Shown here: piece by piece, positions 53,253 through 61,735 of the stretch
How positions within the stretch are numbered: the first letter of the stretch is position 1
Layout: each line of letters starts with the position of its first letter
From: JBBBNV01 sp037137075
GTDB taxonomy: Bacteria > Bacillota > Bacilli > Paenibacillales > NBRC-103111
Length of the DNA stretch: 64,000 nucleotides
Direction: 5' to 3'
NCBI RefSeq assembly: GCF_037137075.1
Contig: NZ_JBBBNV010000022.1
Coordinates: 1 to 64,000, forward strand
Notes under the pieces: model-generated
What the model was told of the DNA's origin: nothing
The model's input: the letters and a program-made list of their open reading frames with translations, nothing else
Database searches by the model: none
Made by a program: the position numbers and the translations under genes

Positions 53253-54413
53253 TTATTTTACAAGTGCTACGATTTTTTGCGCGCCGTCTGCCATCGAATC
53301 CGCAGCGACGATATTCAGACCGGACTCATTCAAGATTTTCTTGCCGAGCTCTACGTTCGTGCCTTCCAGACGGACTACGAGCGGACGGTTCAGACCCAGA
53401 TCGCGCGCTGCCGCAACGACGCCCTCAGCAATAATGTCACATTTCATGATGCCGCCGAAAATGTTAACGAAAATCCCTTTGACCGCTTCATCCGACAGGA
53501 TGATTTTGAACGCTTCCGTAACCTTCTCTTTGGTTGCGCCGCCGCCAACATCAAGGAAGTTCGCTGGCTCGCCGCCGTAATATTTAATAATGTCCATGGT
53601 CGCCATAGCCAGACCTGCGCCATTGACCATGCAGCCGATATTGCCGTCGAGGGCGATATAGCTCAGATCGAATTTGGACGCCTGGATTTCTTTTTCATCT
53701 TCTTCTTCCAGGTCGCGAAGCTCCAGAATATCTTTGTGGCGGAACAACGCGTTGGAATCGAAGTTCAATTTCGCATCAAGAGCCAGCACATCACCGCTGC
53801 CCGTAACAACAAGCGGGTTAATTTCGGCAATCGAACAGTCTTTATCTACGAATGCAGCATACAGAGCCAGCATGAATTTCACTGCTTTTTTCACAGCTTC
53901 ATTCGGGATGTTGATTGCATAGGCCAGCTTTTGAGCCTGGAACGGCATCAAGCCTACTGCAGGATCAATCACTTCTTTGAAAATTTTCTCCGGCGAGTGT
54001 GCAGCGACTTCTTCAATCTCCGTGCCGCCCTCTTCGGATGCCATCATAACGACGCGTCCGGTGCTGCGGTCTACGACAACACCGACATAATATTCTTTCT
54101 TAATGTCACAGCCCTGCTCGATAAGAAGGCGCTTTACTTCTTTGCCTTCCGGACCGGTTTGGTGCGTGACCAGCACTTTACCCAAAATTTCCGAAGCGTA
54201 TGTACGAACTTCGTCCAGGCCCTTGGCAACTTTGACGCCGCCTGCTTTACCGCGTCCACCTGCATGGATTTGCGCTTTTACGACAACTACAGGTGTCCCG
54301 AGTTCTTTGGCCGCTTCAACCGCTTCATCCACGGTAAATGCGACTTTGCCCTGAGGAACTGCAACGCCATATTGTCTCAGGACTTCTTTACCTTGATACT
54401 CATGGATATTCAT
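53253..54413 (-). CDS. sucC: Succinyl-CoA synthetase beta subunit
   Basis: Nucleotide-binding and CoA-ligating partner of SucD. 386 residues: ATP-grasp N-terminal domain (MNIHEYQGKEVLRQYGV, VVKAQIHAGGRGKAGGVKVAKG), SIAEINPLVVTGSGDVLALDAKLNFD, and the C-terminal flavodoxin-like domain with NFLDVGGGATKEKVTEAF, VNIFGGIMKCD. It is the first gene of the sucCD unit with a promoter about 150 bases upstream. Confidence 0.98.
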   Translation of the reverse strand: MNIHEYQGKEVLRQYGVAVPQGKVAFTVDEAVEAAKELGTPVVVVKAQIHAGGRGKAGGVKVAKGLDEVRTYASEILGKVLVTHQTGPEGKEVKRLLIEQGCDIKKEYYVGVVVDRSTGRVVMMASEEGGTEIEEVAAHSPEKIFKEVIDPAVGLMPFQAQKLAYAINIPNEAVKKAVKFMLALYAAFVDKDCSIAEINPLVVTGSGDVLALDAKLNFDSNALFRHKDILELRDLEEEDEKEIQASKFDLSYIALDGNIGCMVNGAGLAMATMDIIKYYGGEPANFLDVGGGATKEKVTEAFKIILSDEAVKGIFVNIFGGIMKCDIIAEGVVAAARDLGLNRPLVVRLEGTNVELGKKILNESGLNIVAADSMADGAQKIVALVK

Positions 54414-54567
54414 TCTCGATTACTCCTCCTAGATCAATATCTGCATCAGCCGAATATACGTATTCGCTAATGGGCACGTTTTTCCTCTATCTCGATTCAT
54501 GCTTATTTCGGATGAAACCGATGCTTTTTGTGTATTAGTCATCGCTCCCCGAAAGTAAACCTTATCT

Positions 54568-54599
54568 ATTGTACCACATTCGTTCGACATCATCGTCAA
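54568..54599 (-). promoter_or_regulatory. Likely promoter for sucCD
   Basis: The minus strand carries TGG-TACAAT (TACAAT at 54568-54573), an extended -10, with TTGACG (54594-54599) 20 bases further upstream. The -35 spacing is too long for a standard sigma-A promoter, so the extended -10 may be the main element. Leader of about 150 bases. Confidence 0.45.
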
Positions 54600-54629
54600 T
54601 TTTTCGCAAAAATTCATCAAACCTGCACA

Positions 54630-54671
54630 ATAAAATAGAAACGGCCTCGATCCGCAGGGAACGACCGTTTC
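54630..54671 (-). terminator. Probable terminator after the zinc-ribbon gene
   Basis: On the minus strand GAAACGG pairs with CCGTTTC, with a 20-base loop, followed by TATTTTATT. The T-tract is interrupted. It starts about 20 bases after the gene's stop. The remaining sucC-side gap holds the sucC promoter and nothing else visible. Confidence 0.55.
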
Positions 54672-54690
54672 CATAGCCGTAATTTCTGAG

Positions 54691-54951
54691 TTATCTGTAG
54701 GTAGGCTGCACGTTCACCGGTGTTCGCGGTTCCCGCTCGGCCTGCTTGATAAAACGCAGCTCGTTGCCGGTAAAGCCGCATACCTGGCAGCTGATTTGAG
54801 CTTCCCCCGGATCGATGAATTCAGCGTCGGCCATTTGTGTGATTTGACCGGTTATCGCATCCTTCATAAACGGCTGGGCATAGCTGGCCACCACCCGAAA
54901 CTTGGTGCGGTTGGAGCGGCAGTTTGGACAATAATAAGGCTTCGTCTCCAT
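54691..54951 (-). CDS. Small zinc-ribbon protein of unknown function
   Basis: 86 residues from the ATG at 54951 (GAGGTGA upstream). Two CxxC pairs, CPNC at 8-11 and CQVC at 55-58, can hold one zinc, with a 43-residue loop and a polar C-terminal tail (AEREPRTPVNVQPTYR). No membrane segment. It follows comM by 75 bases and precedes a terminator, so it may be cotranscribed with comM. I do not recognise a named family; nucleic-acid binding is a guess from the fold class only. Confidence 0.8.
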   Translation of the reverse strand: METKPYYCPNCRSNRTKFRVVASYAQPFMKDAITGQITQMADAEFIDPGEAQISCQVCGFTGNELRFIKQAEREPRTPVNVQPTYR

Positions 54952-55026
54952 TGTAATTATCACCTCAAGGAAAGTATGTCCAAAATCAGCCAAGGTATGA
55001 ATAAAAATTTGCAAAGCCTGTCCTTG

Positions 55027-56616
55027 TCAGAAGACCGCCTTATCCAGACACCGATACTGCAGCGCTTCGGCAATGTGGGCCGTCGTCAGGGCCTGCCCCC
55101 CTTCCAGATCGGCTATCGTTCTGGCCAGCTTCAATATCCGGTCATACGCCCGCATGCTCAGGCCAAGCGCTGCCACAGAGCTGTTCAGCAGCTGTCTCCC
55201 TTCAGCCGGAAGCTGGCAGTGCTTGCGCAGCAGGGAGCCGGAGAGCTCGCTGTTGAACCGGATCGGCTCGCCCGCATAGCGCTGCTTCTGGATCTCCACC
55301 GCCCCGGCAATCATGCCCCGCAGATCGGCCGAGCTGCAGCCCGCTGCCTGCGGGAGAGATGCTGCTTCACCCGGTTCAACCCGGGGAACCTCCACATGCA
55401 TATCGATCCGATCCAGCAGCGGACCGGACAGCTTGCTTAGATACTGCCCGATTCTCAGCGGCGTGCAGCCGCACGGCTTCGAATCAATATTGGCGCCGTA
55501 AAAACCGCAAGGGCATGGATTCATCGAGGCCGCGAGCATAAAGTGAGCCGGGAACGTAAATACAGCCTTGGCCCGGCTCACGGTCACCGAACGGTCCTCC
55601 AGAGGCTGACGCAGCACCTCCAGCACATGGCGGGGAAATTCAGGAAGCTCATCGAGGTACAGCACGCCGTGATGGGCCAAGCTGACCTCGCCCGGCTTAG
55701 GAATGGCGCCGCCTCCGATAATGCCCCCGGCAGAGGTGGTATGGTGCGGCGCCCGGAACGGCCTCAGCCGGATTAGGCCGGTGCGTGCCGGCATCTTGCC
55801 CGCTGCACTATACACCTTCGTCACCTGCAGAGACTCCTCGTCGCTTAATACGGGCAGGATGCCCGGCAGTCGGCGCGCCATCATGGTCTTGCCGGAGCCC
55901 GGCGGCCCAATGAGCAGGATATTGTGCATACCAGCAGCGGCAATCAAAAGCGCGCGTTTGGCATGATGCTGGCCGACAACATCCCCGAAATCTTCTGCCC
56001 ATGGCTGCCGTTCCCCCTCTGCGCCTGCCGAGACCGTGCGCGGCCCAGCGGCTTCTTCTGCAGCGGGGCTTGTCTCCCGCCCGCTGCTTGCCCCCAGCCC
56101 CCCTACTCCTTCTGTACCGGCCAGCTGCTGCAAGTGAACAAGCCCAACTGCGGCGACATCCGGGATTAACTCTGCCTCCAAGACATTGTACTGCGGCAAA
56201 AGCACAGCCTTCATGCCTTTGTACCTGGCAATGTCGACCATCGGCAGTACACCGGGGACCGGACGGACGGCACCGTCCAGCGCCAGCTCCCCGATAATCA
56301 GCGTGCTTCTGACGCTGTGCTCCGGCCACCGCAGCTGTCCGCTGGTCAGCAATATGCCGACAGCAATGGCCAAATCAAAAGCAGCGCCTTCCTTGCGCAG
56401 GTCGGCCGGGGCCAGATTCACCGTAATCCGTTCCAGCGGGAACGTAAAGCCGCAGTTTTTGATAGCCGCACGGACCCGCTCCATCGATTCCCGCACCGCC
56501 GAATCCGGCAAGCCTACAATTGAAAAATGCGGGAGGCCCCGGCTAATATCTACCTCCACCTCAATCAGCTGCCCGTCCACGCCGTGCAGACAGGCGCTGT
56601 ACACTTTACCGTACAT
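55027..56616 (-). CDS. comM: ComM/YifB-family Mg-chelatase-like AAA+ ATPase
   Basis: AAA+ protein related to ComM, a hexameric branch-migration helicase used in natural transformation of Gram-negatives. 529 residues: an N-terminal Lon-S5-like domain (SACLHGVDGQLIEVEVDISRGLPHFSIVGLPDSAVRES segments), a central variable linker rich in Ala/Glu/Gly (about 180-205), Walker A LIGPPGSGKTMMARRLPGIL, LPEFPRHVLEVLRQPLEDRSVTVSRA, and a C-terminal helical domain with a Cys cluster (CPCGFYG..., KPCGCTP) as in YifB. Its leader can fold over the SD. In the same region as dprA, another transformation gene. Confidence 0.93.
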   Translation of the reverse strand: MYGKVYSACLHGVDGQLIEVEVDISRGLPHFSIVGLPDSAVRESMERVRAAIKNCGFTFPLERITVNLAPADLRKEGAAFDLAIAVGILLTSGQLRWPEHSVRSTLIIGELALDGAVRPVPGVLPMVDIARYKGMKAVLLPQYNVLEAELIPDVAAVGLVHLQQLAGTEGVGGLGASSGRETSPAAEEAAGPRTVSAGAEGERQPWAEDFGDVVGQHHAKRALLIAAAGMHNILLIGPPGSGKTMMARRLPGILPVLSDEESLQVTKVYSAAGKMPARTGLIRLRPFRAPHHTTSAGGIIGGGAIPKPGEVSLAHHGVLYLDELPEFPRHVLEVLRQPLEDRSVTVSRAKAVFTFPAHFMLAASMNPCPCGFYGANIDSKPCGCTPLRIGQYLSKLSGPLLDRIDMHVEVPRVEPGEAASLPQAAGCSSADLRGMIAGAVEIQKQRYAGEPIRFNSELSGSLLRKHCQLPAEGRQLLNSSVAALGLSMRAYDRILKLARTIADLEGGQALTTAHIAEALQYRCLDKAVF

Positions 56617-56618
56617 AC

Positions 56619-56710
56619 GAAAAGCACCTTCCTCGCCAAGTTAATCCGCCTTAATGATGACGACATCTCTCGTCAAAATCCGGCAAATTCTACTGGAGAA
56701 AGGTGCTTCC
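56619..56710 (-). promoter_or_regulatory. Leader hairpin that can mask the comM ribosome-binding site
   Basis: In the comM transcript an arm at 56696-56709 is complementary to 56619-56634, which contains the SD (GAGGAAGG) and spacer, over about 14 pairs with one wobble. The loop of about 60 bases holds a second GACGA...TCGTC stem (56659-56674). No T-tract follows, so this looks like translational rather than transcriptional control. Signal unknown. Confidence 0.55.
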
Positions 56711-56729
56711 TTATCCATCCGTTACCTAT

Positions 56730-56758
56730 ATTGTAGCTGATTTTGCAGGCGGCTGCAA
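56730..56758 (-). promoter_or_regulatory. Sigma-A promoter for comM
   Basis: The minus strand has TTGCAG (56753-56758), 17 bases, TACAAT (56730-56735): close to consensus. Transcripts would begin about 105 bases before comM and so include the whole masking hairpin. Confidence 0.7.
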
Positions 56759-57171
56759 TTCGTTTTCCCGTTACATATCGGCTGATTTTTATTTCCAGGA
56801 AGGATTCGTTAAAAATCCAGCTCTTCCGACTCATCCGTGTCAAAGCGAGGATGATGGTGCAGCGCAGACAGATTGGACCAGATAATCCTATAGGTCCCTT
56901 TCTGGACTCCCCATTTTTAATCGTTGTAAAAGCATGTCACCAGCCCGGCCTCCTCCACGGCGATCGCACCCCTAGGACCCGAATGATAGCCAGCATCCGG
57001 CAAAATACCGGGGACTGCAGCGACCCCCGACTGATGGGCGGCTGAATATGATGACTGATGGGCTTCATCAGGGAAATGGCAAAGGGCCCTCTGACCCACA
57101 GTCTGGTTCAGAAGGCTTGCGAGGCTGTATTGTATTGTAAGATGTTACTACGGCAATAAGCGGAGGCACTG
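56759..57171. other. 413 bases without a supported gene
   Basis: Between the yraN stop and the comM promoter I see no gene with a start, an SD and protein-like content. On the minus strand a GTG-started reading of 60 codons (56917-57099) has no SD and no recognisable family; it could be a decayed fragment. A short imperfect repeat (GCCCATCAGTC, twice, near 57033-57065) lies inside it. Confidence 0.6.
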
Positions 57172-57711
57172 TTAAAACGCAGATTCATAATGACGCAGCT
57201 CAGCTTGCAGAAGCGTCCCTGCAGGGTCAACCTCAACGGTAATCACGTCAAAGCGCACAGCAGCATCCAGCTTGCGATTTTGATACAAATAAATTTCAGC
57301 GATGCCTCGAACCTGCTGCTGCTTGAAGGGTTGGACCGATTCGGCTGCGGTTCCGAAATGTCCGGTCGTCCGCCGAGTCCGAACCTCGACGAACACAATC
57401 GTTTCTCCAATGGTAGCGACAATGTCAATTTCCCCCGATCTGCAGCGCCAATTGCGGGCCGCGATCGTATACCCCTGCTCCTGCAAAAAGCGAGCGGCCC
57501 GCTCCTCCCCTTCTCTGCCCAGCGCTTTCCTGGGATCAGGACGCCTTGTTGGCCTTGTTGAAGGGGTCTGACGCTTGCTCTTGACAGCCCCGTTATATGA
57601 TTTGCTGTCACATGCAGAGCCGCTGCCCGATGGATTTGGCGCCCGGCTTGAATCAACTGTCCGCCCTTCCGGCTTGCCCGCTTCATCAAGCTTCAAGGAA
57701 CCTGCTGTCAC
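57172..57711 (-). CDS. YraN-family (UPF0102) nuclease-like protein with an N-terminal extension
   Basis: Restriction-endonuclease-like small protein of unknown role. The GTG at 57711 has a near-perfect AAGGAGGTG eight bases upstream and gives 179 residues; longer readings to 57771 or 57801 overlap ylqH. The core (about 62 to the end) shows RKALGREGEERAARFLQEQGYTI, NWRCRSGEIDIVATIGETIVFVEVRTRR (key E, D and EVR) and FDVITVEVD. Usual family length is about 120, so roughly 60 residues of Ser/Lys/Arg/Pro-rich, probably disordered sequence are added in front. Confidence 0.85.
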   Translation of the reverse strand: MTAGSLKLDEAGKPEGRTVDSSRAPNPSGSGSACDSKSYNGAVKSKRQTPSTRPTRRPDPRKALGREGEERAARFLQEQGYTIAARNWRCRSGEIDIVATIGETIVFVEVRTRRTTGHFGTAAESVQPFKQQQVRGIAEIYLYQNRKLDAAVRFDVITVEVDPAGTLLQAELRHYESAF

Positions 57712-57742
57712 CGACAGCACCTCCTTCGATGAAGAGGAGGGC

Positions 57743-58060
57743 TTATCGGCCTGTTTGTGACGATGGCTCACTGCTGTTCCTCTTCTCCTTCGCTTTGGCA
57801 TCCGATCGGTAAACGAAGCTTAAAATCTCTGCAACAAGCTGATACAGCTCCGGGGGGATTTCCTGATTGATTTCCAGCTTGGACAGCACCTCCACCAGTG
57901 AGGGATCTTCCTGAATGGCAACACCGTGCTCGCGGGCTTTTTCCAATATTGATTCCGCCAGATGTCCCTTCCCCTTCGCCACCACGATAGGAGATTGGTT
58001 CTGATCCGGATTATAACGAAGTGCGACGGCTTGTTTGGTATGCTGCGGTGTTTGCTTCAT
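57743..58060 (-). CDS. ylqH: Stand-alone FlhB C-terminal-domain protein (YlqH/FhlX type)
   Basis: 105 residues aligning with the cytosolic domain of FlhB: AVALRYNPDQNQSPIVVAKGKGHLAESILEKAREHGVAIQEDPSLVEVLSKLEINQEIPPELYQLVAEILSFVYR (segments), against FlhB's AIAIQYD...PTVIAKGMDYIALKIRSVAKEHGI. It lacks the membrane part and begins after the NPTH cleavage point, so it mimics the released FlhB-C fragment. In other bacteria such proteins can replace FlhB-C in export. It overlaps both neighbours. Confidence 0.9.
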   Translation of the reverse strand: MKQTPQHTKQAVALRYNPDQNQSPIVVAKGKGHLAESILEKAREHGVAIQEDPSLVEVLSKLEINQEIPPELYQLVAEILSFVYRSDAKAKEKRNSSEPSSQTGR

Positions 58061-59832
58061 ACGCGCACATCCATACTTTTATACGGCTTGCCCTGCGCCA
58101 GATCGCCCCATACGGCCCCTGCTGCCGTCCCGCTCCAAGCCGAAGCTTGATTTGCCTGTTCCTGCGGAGACGGGAACGGATTGCATTTCAGAGATAGGAA
58201 CTGATACCCGATACGTGCCAGTCCCTCTGTCATCTCCGGCCGGAAGTTGTCCATCAGCTCCGCCAGCACCGGATGATCGTTATGAATCGACAGGCTAACC
58301 ATTTTATTCACGACCTGCACATCAACCAAGGTATCGCCAATCGCATTCATCCGTAAATCAAACAGCAAACGACAGTTACCCGCGTCAAGCTCCCCGCGCT
58401 TTCCTTTGCGGGATTGAATATGTACAGCCGCTGTCTGAGAGCCGTCAGGCTGCGTGATAGGCAGAAACAACGTTACATGCGAGAACATAGCGCTGCGGTC
58501 ACCGCCTTGCAAAAGCTGTTGTCCCGTGATTTGCTGAAGCGAAGACTGCACCTGCTCTTTAAAAGAAGTCGGCAAATCATCACTTGCCTGCAGCTGAAGC
58601 AGCACGCTTTTGAGAGAATCCGGAAGGACCGGGCGGGTGCTCGCCTCCTCCGTTCTGGAAGCAGCCGCTGCGTGATCGGGCATATTCGCGGTAATCTGAT
58701 GATCCGGCGTTTGCTTCTGCGCCAGCCCCAGCTTATCCATAGCAGCTGCAATTTGACGCTCGTTATCCATTCCGATCGCGTGGAGCAGCCGGGGAATCCA
58801 CTGGTTATCTGCTTGCTGCTGCACAGCCGTTCCGGCAGCAGGGCTTTGCGCTGCATTGGCGCCGGCATTCGCCGCCGGGCCGGAGACGGGCTGCTGCTGC
58901 CCCGGCCCCGCCGGTGCAGGGTTCGGCTGCACGGCGGCCCCTGCCGTAGTCTGTGCCCCGGCGGAAACCTGAGCCTGACCCGTTACAGGCGAAGCGGTGC
59001 CGGACATCGACGGTGCGGCAGGCTGGGCATTCCCGGCCGCGTTCGTACCGGCAGCCGTTTGGGACGGCGGTTGCGCAGATGGAGCTGCTGCTCCCGCAGC
59101 CGTAGCGCGTCCGGCCTCCTGGACCCCGGCATTTGCGCCTGTGCCGCCAGTCACAAACTTGCCGGCTGTCTGTACAGCGTCCAGCTGCCGCAAAAGCTGC
59201 CCCAGCTGTTCTTTAGTCTGTGCGGGAAGCTTGGGGTCCTGAAGAAGCCCTTCCGCTTGCTGCCGCAAATGGCCGAGCTGCTCATGCATCGGACGGCCAA
59301 ACAGCTGCTGGTGAAGCCCCGCAACGGTTTCCTGCGTCAACGGAAGATGCTTTTGGGCGGCTGTGGACGCGGCCTGAAGCCACTGTTCAGGAGATGCGCC
59401 CTTCGGTACATTTTCCATTAAGGAGGTGAACGCCTGCATATTTTCCTTTGTTAAAGGAACTCCGCTGCGCTGCATATCAAGAACAAGCTGCCGGTTGGTG
59501 CCGCTATCCTTCATCCCGAACGCTTTCAATATATCGGCCAGAGATTCGTCTGTGACCGGCACAGTTGAAGAAGACAACGGTTTAAGCATAATTTGGCCGT
59601 TGGCCGATTCCGGCTGCACCTGAAGCAGCGTCGCCTGGCCCTGCTGCAGCGGCAGCTCCAGATGCGCTCTGACCGGCGTTCCCCCGATATTGACGATTGC
59701 ATCCTGGCCCGAAAGCATTTGCAAAACAACCCCGCGTACAATTTGACCGACCTTCAGCTCCACAGCCTTAGCATCCGTAACCTGAGCATCCCCTAGAATA
59801 TTCCGCATTAACTGGCCGATATTCATGCCCAT
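58057..59832 (-). CDS. FliK-like secreted/cytosolic protein paired with YlqH (YlqG position)
   Basis: 591 residues: an N-terminal OB-like segment (VGQIVRGVVLQMLSGQDAIVNIGGTPVRAHLELPLQQGQATLLQV segments), a helical part, a long Ala/Gln/Pro/Gly-rich low-complexity middle (about 225-340), and a C-terminal FliK-type domain (about 455-570: VHIQSRKGKRGELDAGNCRLLFDLRMNAIGDTLVDVQVV..., then LMDNFRPEMTEGLARIGYQFLSL). Its stop overlaps the ylqH start. B. subtilis ylqG holds the same place. A role in substrate switching is inferred from the pair. Confidence 0.75.
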   Translation of the reverse strand: MGMNIGQLMRNILGDAQVTDAKAVELKVGQIVRGVVLQMLSGQDAIVNIGGTPVRAHLELPLQQGQATLLQVQPESANGQIMLKPLSSSTVPVTDESLADILKAFGMKDSGTNRQLVLDMQRSGVPLTKENMQAFTSLMENVPKGASPEQWLQAASTAAQKHLPLTQETVAGLHQQLFGRPMHEQLGHLRQQAEGLLQDPKLPAQTKEQLGQLLRQLDAVQTAGKFVTGGTGANAGVQEAGRATAAGAAAPSAQPPSQTAAGTNAAGNAQPAAPSMSGTASPVTGQAQVSAGAQTTAGAAVQPNPAPAGPGQQQPVSGPAANAGANAAQSPAAGTAVQQQADNQWIPRLLHAIGMDNERQIAAAMDKLGLAQKQTPDHQITANMPDHAAAASRTEEASTRPVLPDSLKSVLLQLQASDDLPTSFKEQVQSSLQQITGQQLLQGGDRSAMFSHVTLFLPITQPDGSQTAAVHIQSRKGKRGELDAGNCRLLFDLRMNAIGDTLVDVQVVNKMVSLSIHNDHPVLAELMDNFRPEMTEGLARIGYQFLSLKCNPFPSPQEQANQASAWSGTAAGAVWGDLAQGKPYKSMDVRV

Positions 59833-60099
59833 CCGTCATCCCCTCCCCTTTCTCCGCCAACGATTGGTGCCGCTGCCGGCTTCATGGTGCCTATGCAGAT
59901 GCTTTAGTTCCAAGCAACATTTCCGTACACTTGCATAAAGAGCATAAAGAGAAAGCACTTCTCATGATTCCGTCCGCTGCAGCTCGGCCCTGCAGGAGCA
60001 ACGGCAGCACCGATTGGCCTAAATATACAATCTTATGGTATATATCGGCCCTCCAAGCGGCTTCTGTTAGGTCTTCGCCATCCGAAAAGCGTCAGGAAA

Positions 60100-60708
60100 C
60101 TAAAAAAGCTCCTGCTGCTCGAATTGAAAATTCCGCAGAAACGTTTTCCGATGCATCGGGCTTGCCCCATATGCCTCAAGCTGCTCCCGATGAAATTTGG
60201 TCCCGTATCCTTTATGTACTGCGATGCCATACTCCGGAAACTGCATGTCCCACTCCAAGCATAACCGGTCGCGCGTGACCTTCGCCACGATCGATGCAGC
60301 AGCAATCGATTGACTGAGCGCATCTCCATGAATAACTGCCATCTGTGGCAGCTCACTGTCCACCCGCTCGGCATCCACAAGCAAATACTCCGGTGTAATC
60401 TCCAAAGCCTCCAGGGCGATTCTCATCGCTAGGCGCGCCGCCTGTTTAATATTTATTTTATCTACCGCCGCCGCATCCACCCGGCCGATGCCGACTGCGA
60501 CAGCCTCCTGCATAATAAGCTCGTAAAGCGCGTTCCTTTTTTTCTCGCTTAATTTCTTGGAATCGTTAATGCCCTCGTACTGCTTGTCCGGTGGCAGGAT
60601 GACCGCCGCCGCAATAACATCGCCGAACAAGCATCCTCTTCCGACCTCATCTATCCCCGCAATATGCTGAATGCCTTGCTCCCATAGCTTCATCTCATAA
60701 TCTAACAA
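60100..60708 (-). CDS. rnhB: Ribonuclease HII
   Basis: Cuts RNA in RNA-DNA hybrids and at single ribonucleotides. From the TTG at 60708 (AAAGGGG eight bases upstream) 203 residues: HIAGIDEVGRGCLFGDVIAAAVILP with the first two acidic residues, INDSKKLSEKKR, YLLVDAERVD, and SIVAKVTRDRL, GYGTKFHREQLEAYGASPMHRKTFLRNF. Another TTG at 60786 has an equally good SD and would add 26 residues, so the start is open. The gap to ylqG-like (59833-60099) shows no gene. Confidence 0.93.
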   Translation of the reverse strand: MLDYEMKLWEQGIQHIAGIDEVGRGCLFGDVIAAAVILPPDKQYEGINDSKKLSEKKRNALYELIMQEAVAVGIGRVDAAAVDKINIKQAARLAMRIALEALEITPEYLLVDAERVDSELPQMAVIHGDALSQSIAAASIVAKVTRDRLCLEWDMQFPEYGIAVHKGYGTKFHREQLEAYGASPMHRKTFLRNFQFEQQELF

Positions 60709-60839
60709 ACCGATTTCCCCTTTGCACAGCTTTCCTTCCAGAAGAACAAGCTTTCCCGTTTTCTTATCATAAAATGACCCCGGCAAAGAAGCAATCCCCT
60801 TTTATCAAATCAGGTCGGATGATGACGGCTTCAAGCCAT

Positions 60840-60885
60840 AAAAAAACACCATCGGTCCAGGCAAGCGCCTAGTCCTCCGGTGTTT
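60840..60885 (-). terminator. Intrinsic terminator overlapping the end of rbgA
   Basis: On the minus strand AAACACC pairs with GGTGTTT (seven pairs), with an inner CTAGGC-GCTT-GCCTGG stem, followed by TTTTTTTA. It begins inside the last codons of rbgA and ends before rnhB. Confidence 0.75.
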
Positions 60886-61735
60886 CCATTGTAATTCGCC
60901 CGATTGTGCCCGCGCGAAGCTCGCGCAAAATGAGCATCGAAGCCTTCTCCAAATTAACGGAACCGCCGCTTTGAATACAGCCCCTGCGCCGTCCGATCTG
61001 TTCCATAATCTGAACGATTTGATCGGCCTCCAGCTCACCCTCCGGCAGCTCCTTCAGGTCATAGCGCGCGGCAAGAAATGCAGGATAGCGGGCAATCAAG
61101 TGCTTCATCGCAAAAAAAGCAACATCCTCTGTATATAACAGGTCGTCCTTAATCGCTCCCGTTGCAGCCAGACGGTATCCGACATTCTGGTCCTCAAACT
61201 TCGGCCACAAAATGCCCGGTGTATCCAGCAGCTCCAGCTCGCTGCCCATCTTAATCCACTGCTGTCCCTTCGTAACCCCCGGCTTATCCCCGGTAGCCGC
61301 GATATTGCGTCCGGCCAGTCGGTTAATGAGGGTCGATTTGCCGACATTCGGAATCCCGACGATTAAGGTGCGAATGGCCCTCGGGTTGACCCCTTTGGCA
61401 ATTAGCTTCTCTCGTTTCTCCGCCAGCATCTGCTTGAGCCGTACAGGAATCTCTTTGACCCGTGTTCCCGTCGCCGCGTCAATAGGCAAGGCCTGCAGCT
61501 CTTGACGGGCAAAATAATCGACCCATTCCTGCGTTACAGCCCCGTCAGCAAGGTCCGTCTTATTGAGGAGCACCAGCCGCGGCTTACTCTTCACAATCTC
61601 ATCAATCATCGGATTGCGGCTGGACAGCGGGATGCGAGCATCCAGCAGTTCAATGACGACATCAATCAGCTTAAGCTTAGCTTCAATCTCACGGCGGGCC
61701 CGGGTCATATGTCCAGGAAACCATTGAATGGTCAA
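60869..61735 (-). CDS. rbgA: RbgA (YlqF), GTPase for 50S ribosome assembly
   Basis: Circularly permuted GTPase needed late in large-subunit assembly. 288 residues, G motifs in the order G4-G5-G1-G2-G3: LLNKTDLAD near 56, G1 VGIPNVGKSTLINRLAG near 127, and LLDTPGILWPK near 173. N-terminal MTIQWFPGHMTRARREI is the family signature. TTG start with AAGGGGG upstream. It lies between lepB and rnhB, as in B. subtilis. Confidence 0.97.
   Translation of the reverse strand: MTIQWFPGHMTRARREIEAKLKLIDVVIELLDARIPLSSRNPMIDEIVKSKPRLVLLNKTDLADGAVTQEWVDYFARQELQALPIDAATGTRVKEIPVRLKQMLAEKREKLIAKGVNPRAIRTLIVGIPNVGKSTLINRLAGRNIAATGDKPGVTKGQQWIKMGSELELLDTPGILWPKFEDQNVGYRLAATGAIKDDLLYTEDVAFFAMKHLIARYPAFLAARYDLKELPEGELEADQIVQIMEQIGRRRGCIQSGGSVNLEKASMLILRELRAGTIGRITMETPED

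Noticed and set aside
56917..57099. 60-codon minus-strand frame in the yraN-comM gap
   Set aside because: GTG start without SD, no family resemblance and isolated; perhaps a decayed fragment, but not supportable as a gene.
58414..59421. Plus-strand open frame of 335 codons opposite the FliK-like gene
   Set aside because: Arg/Leu/Cys-rich translation of the complement of an Ala/Gln/Pro low-complexity region.
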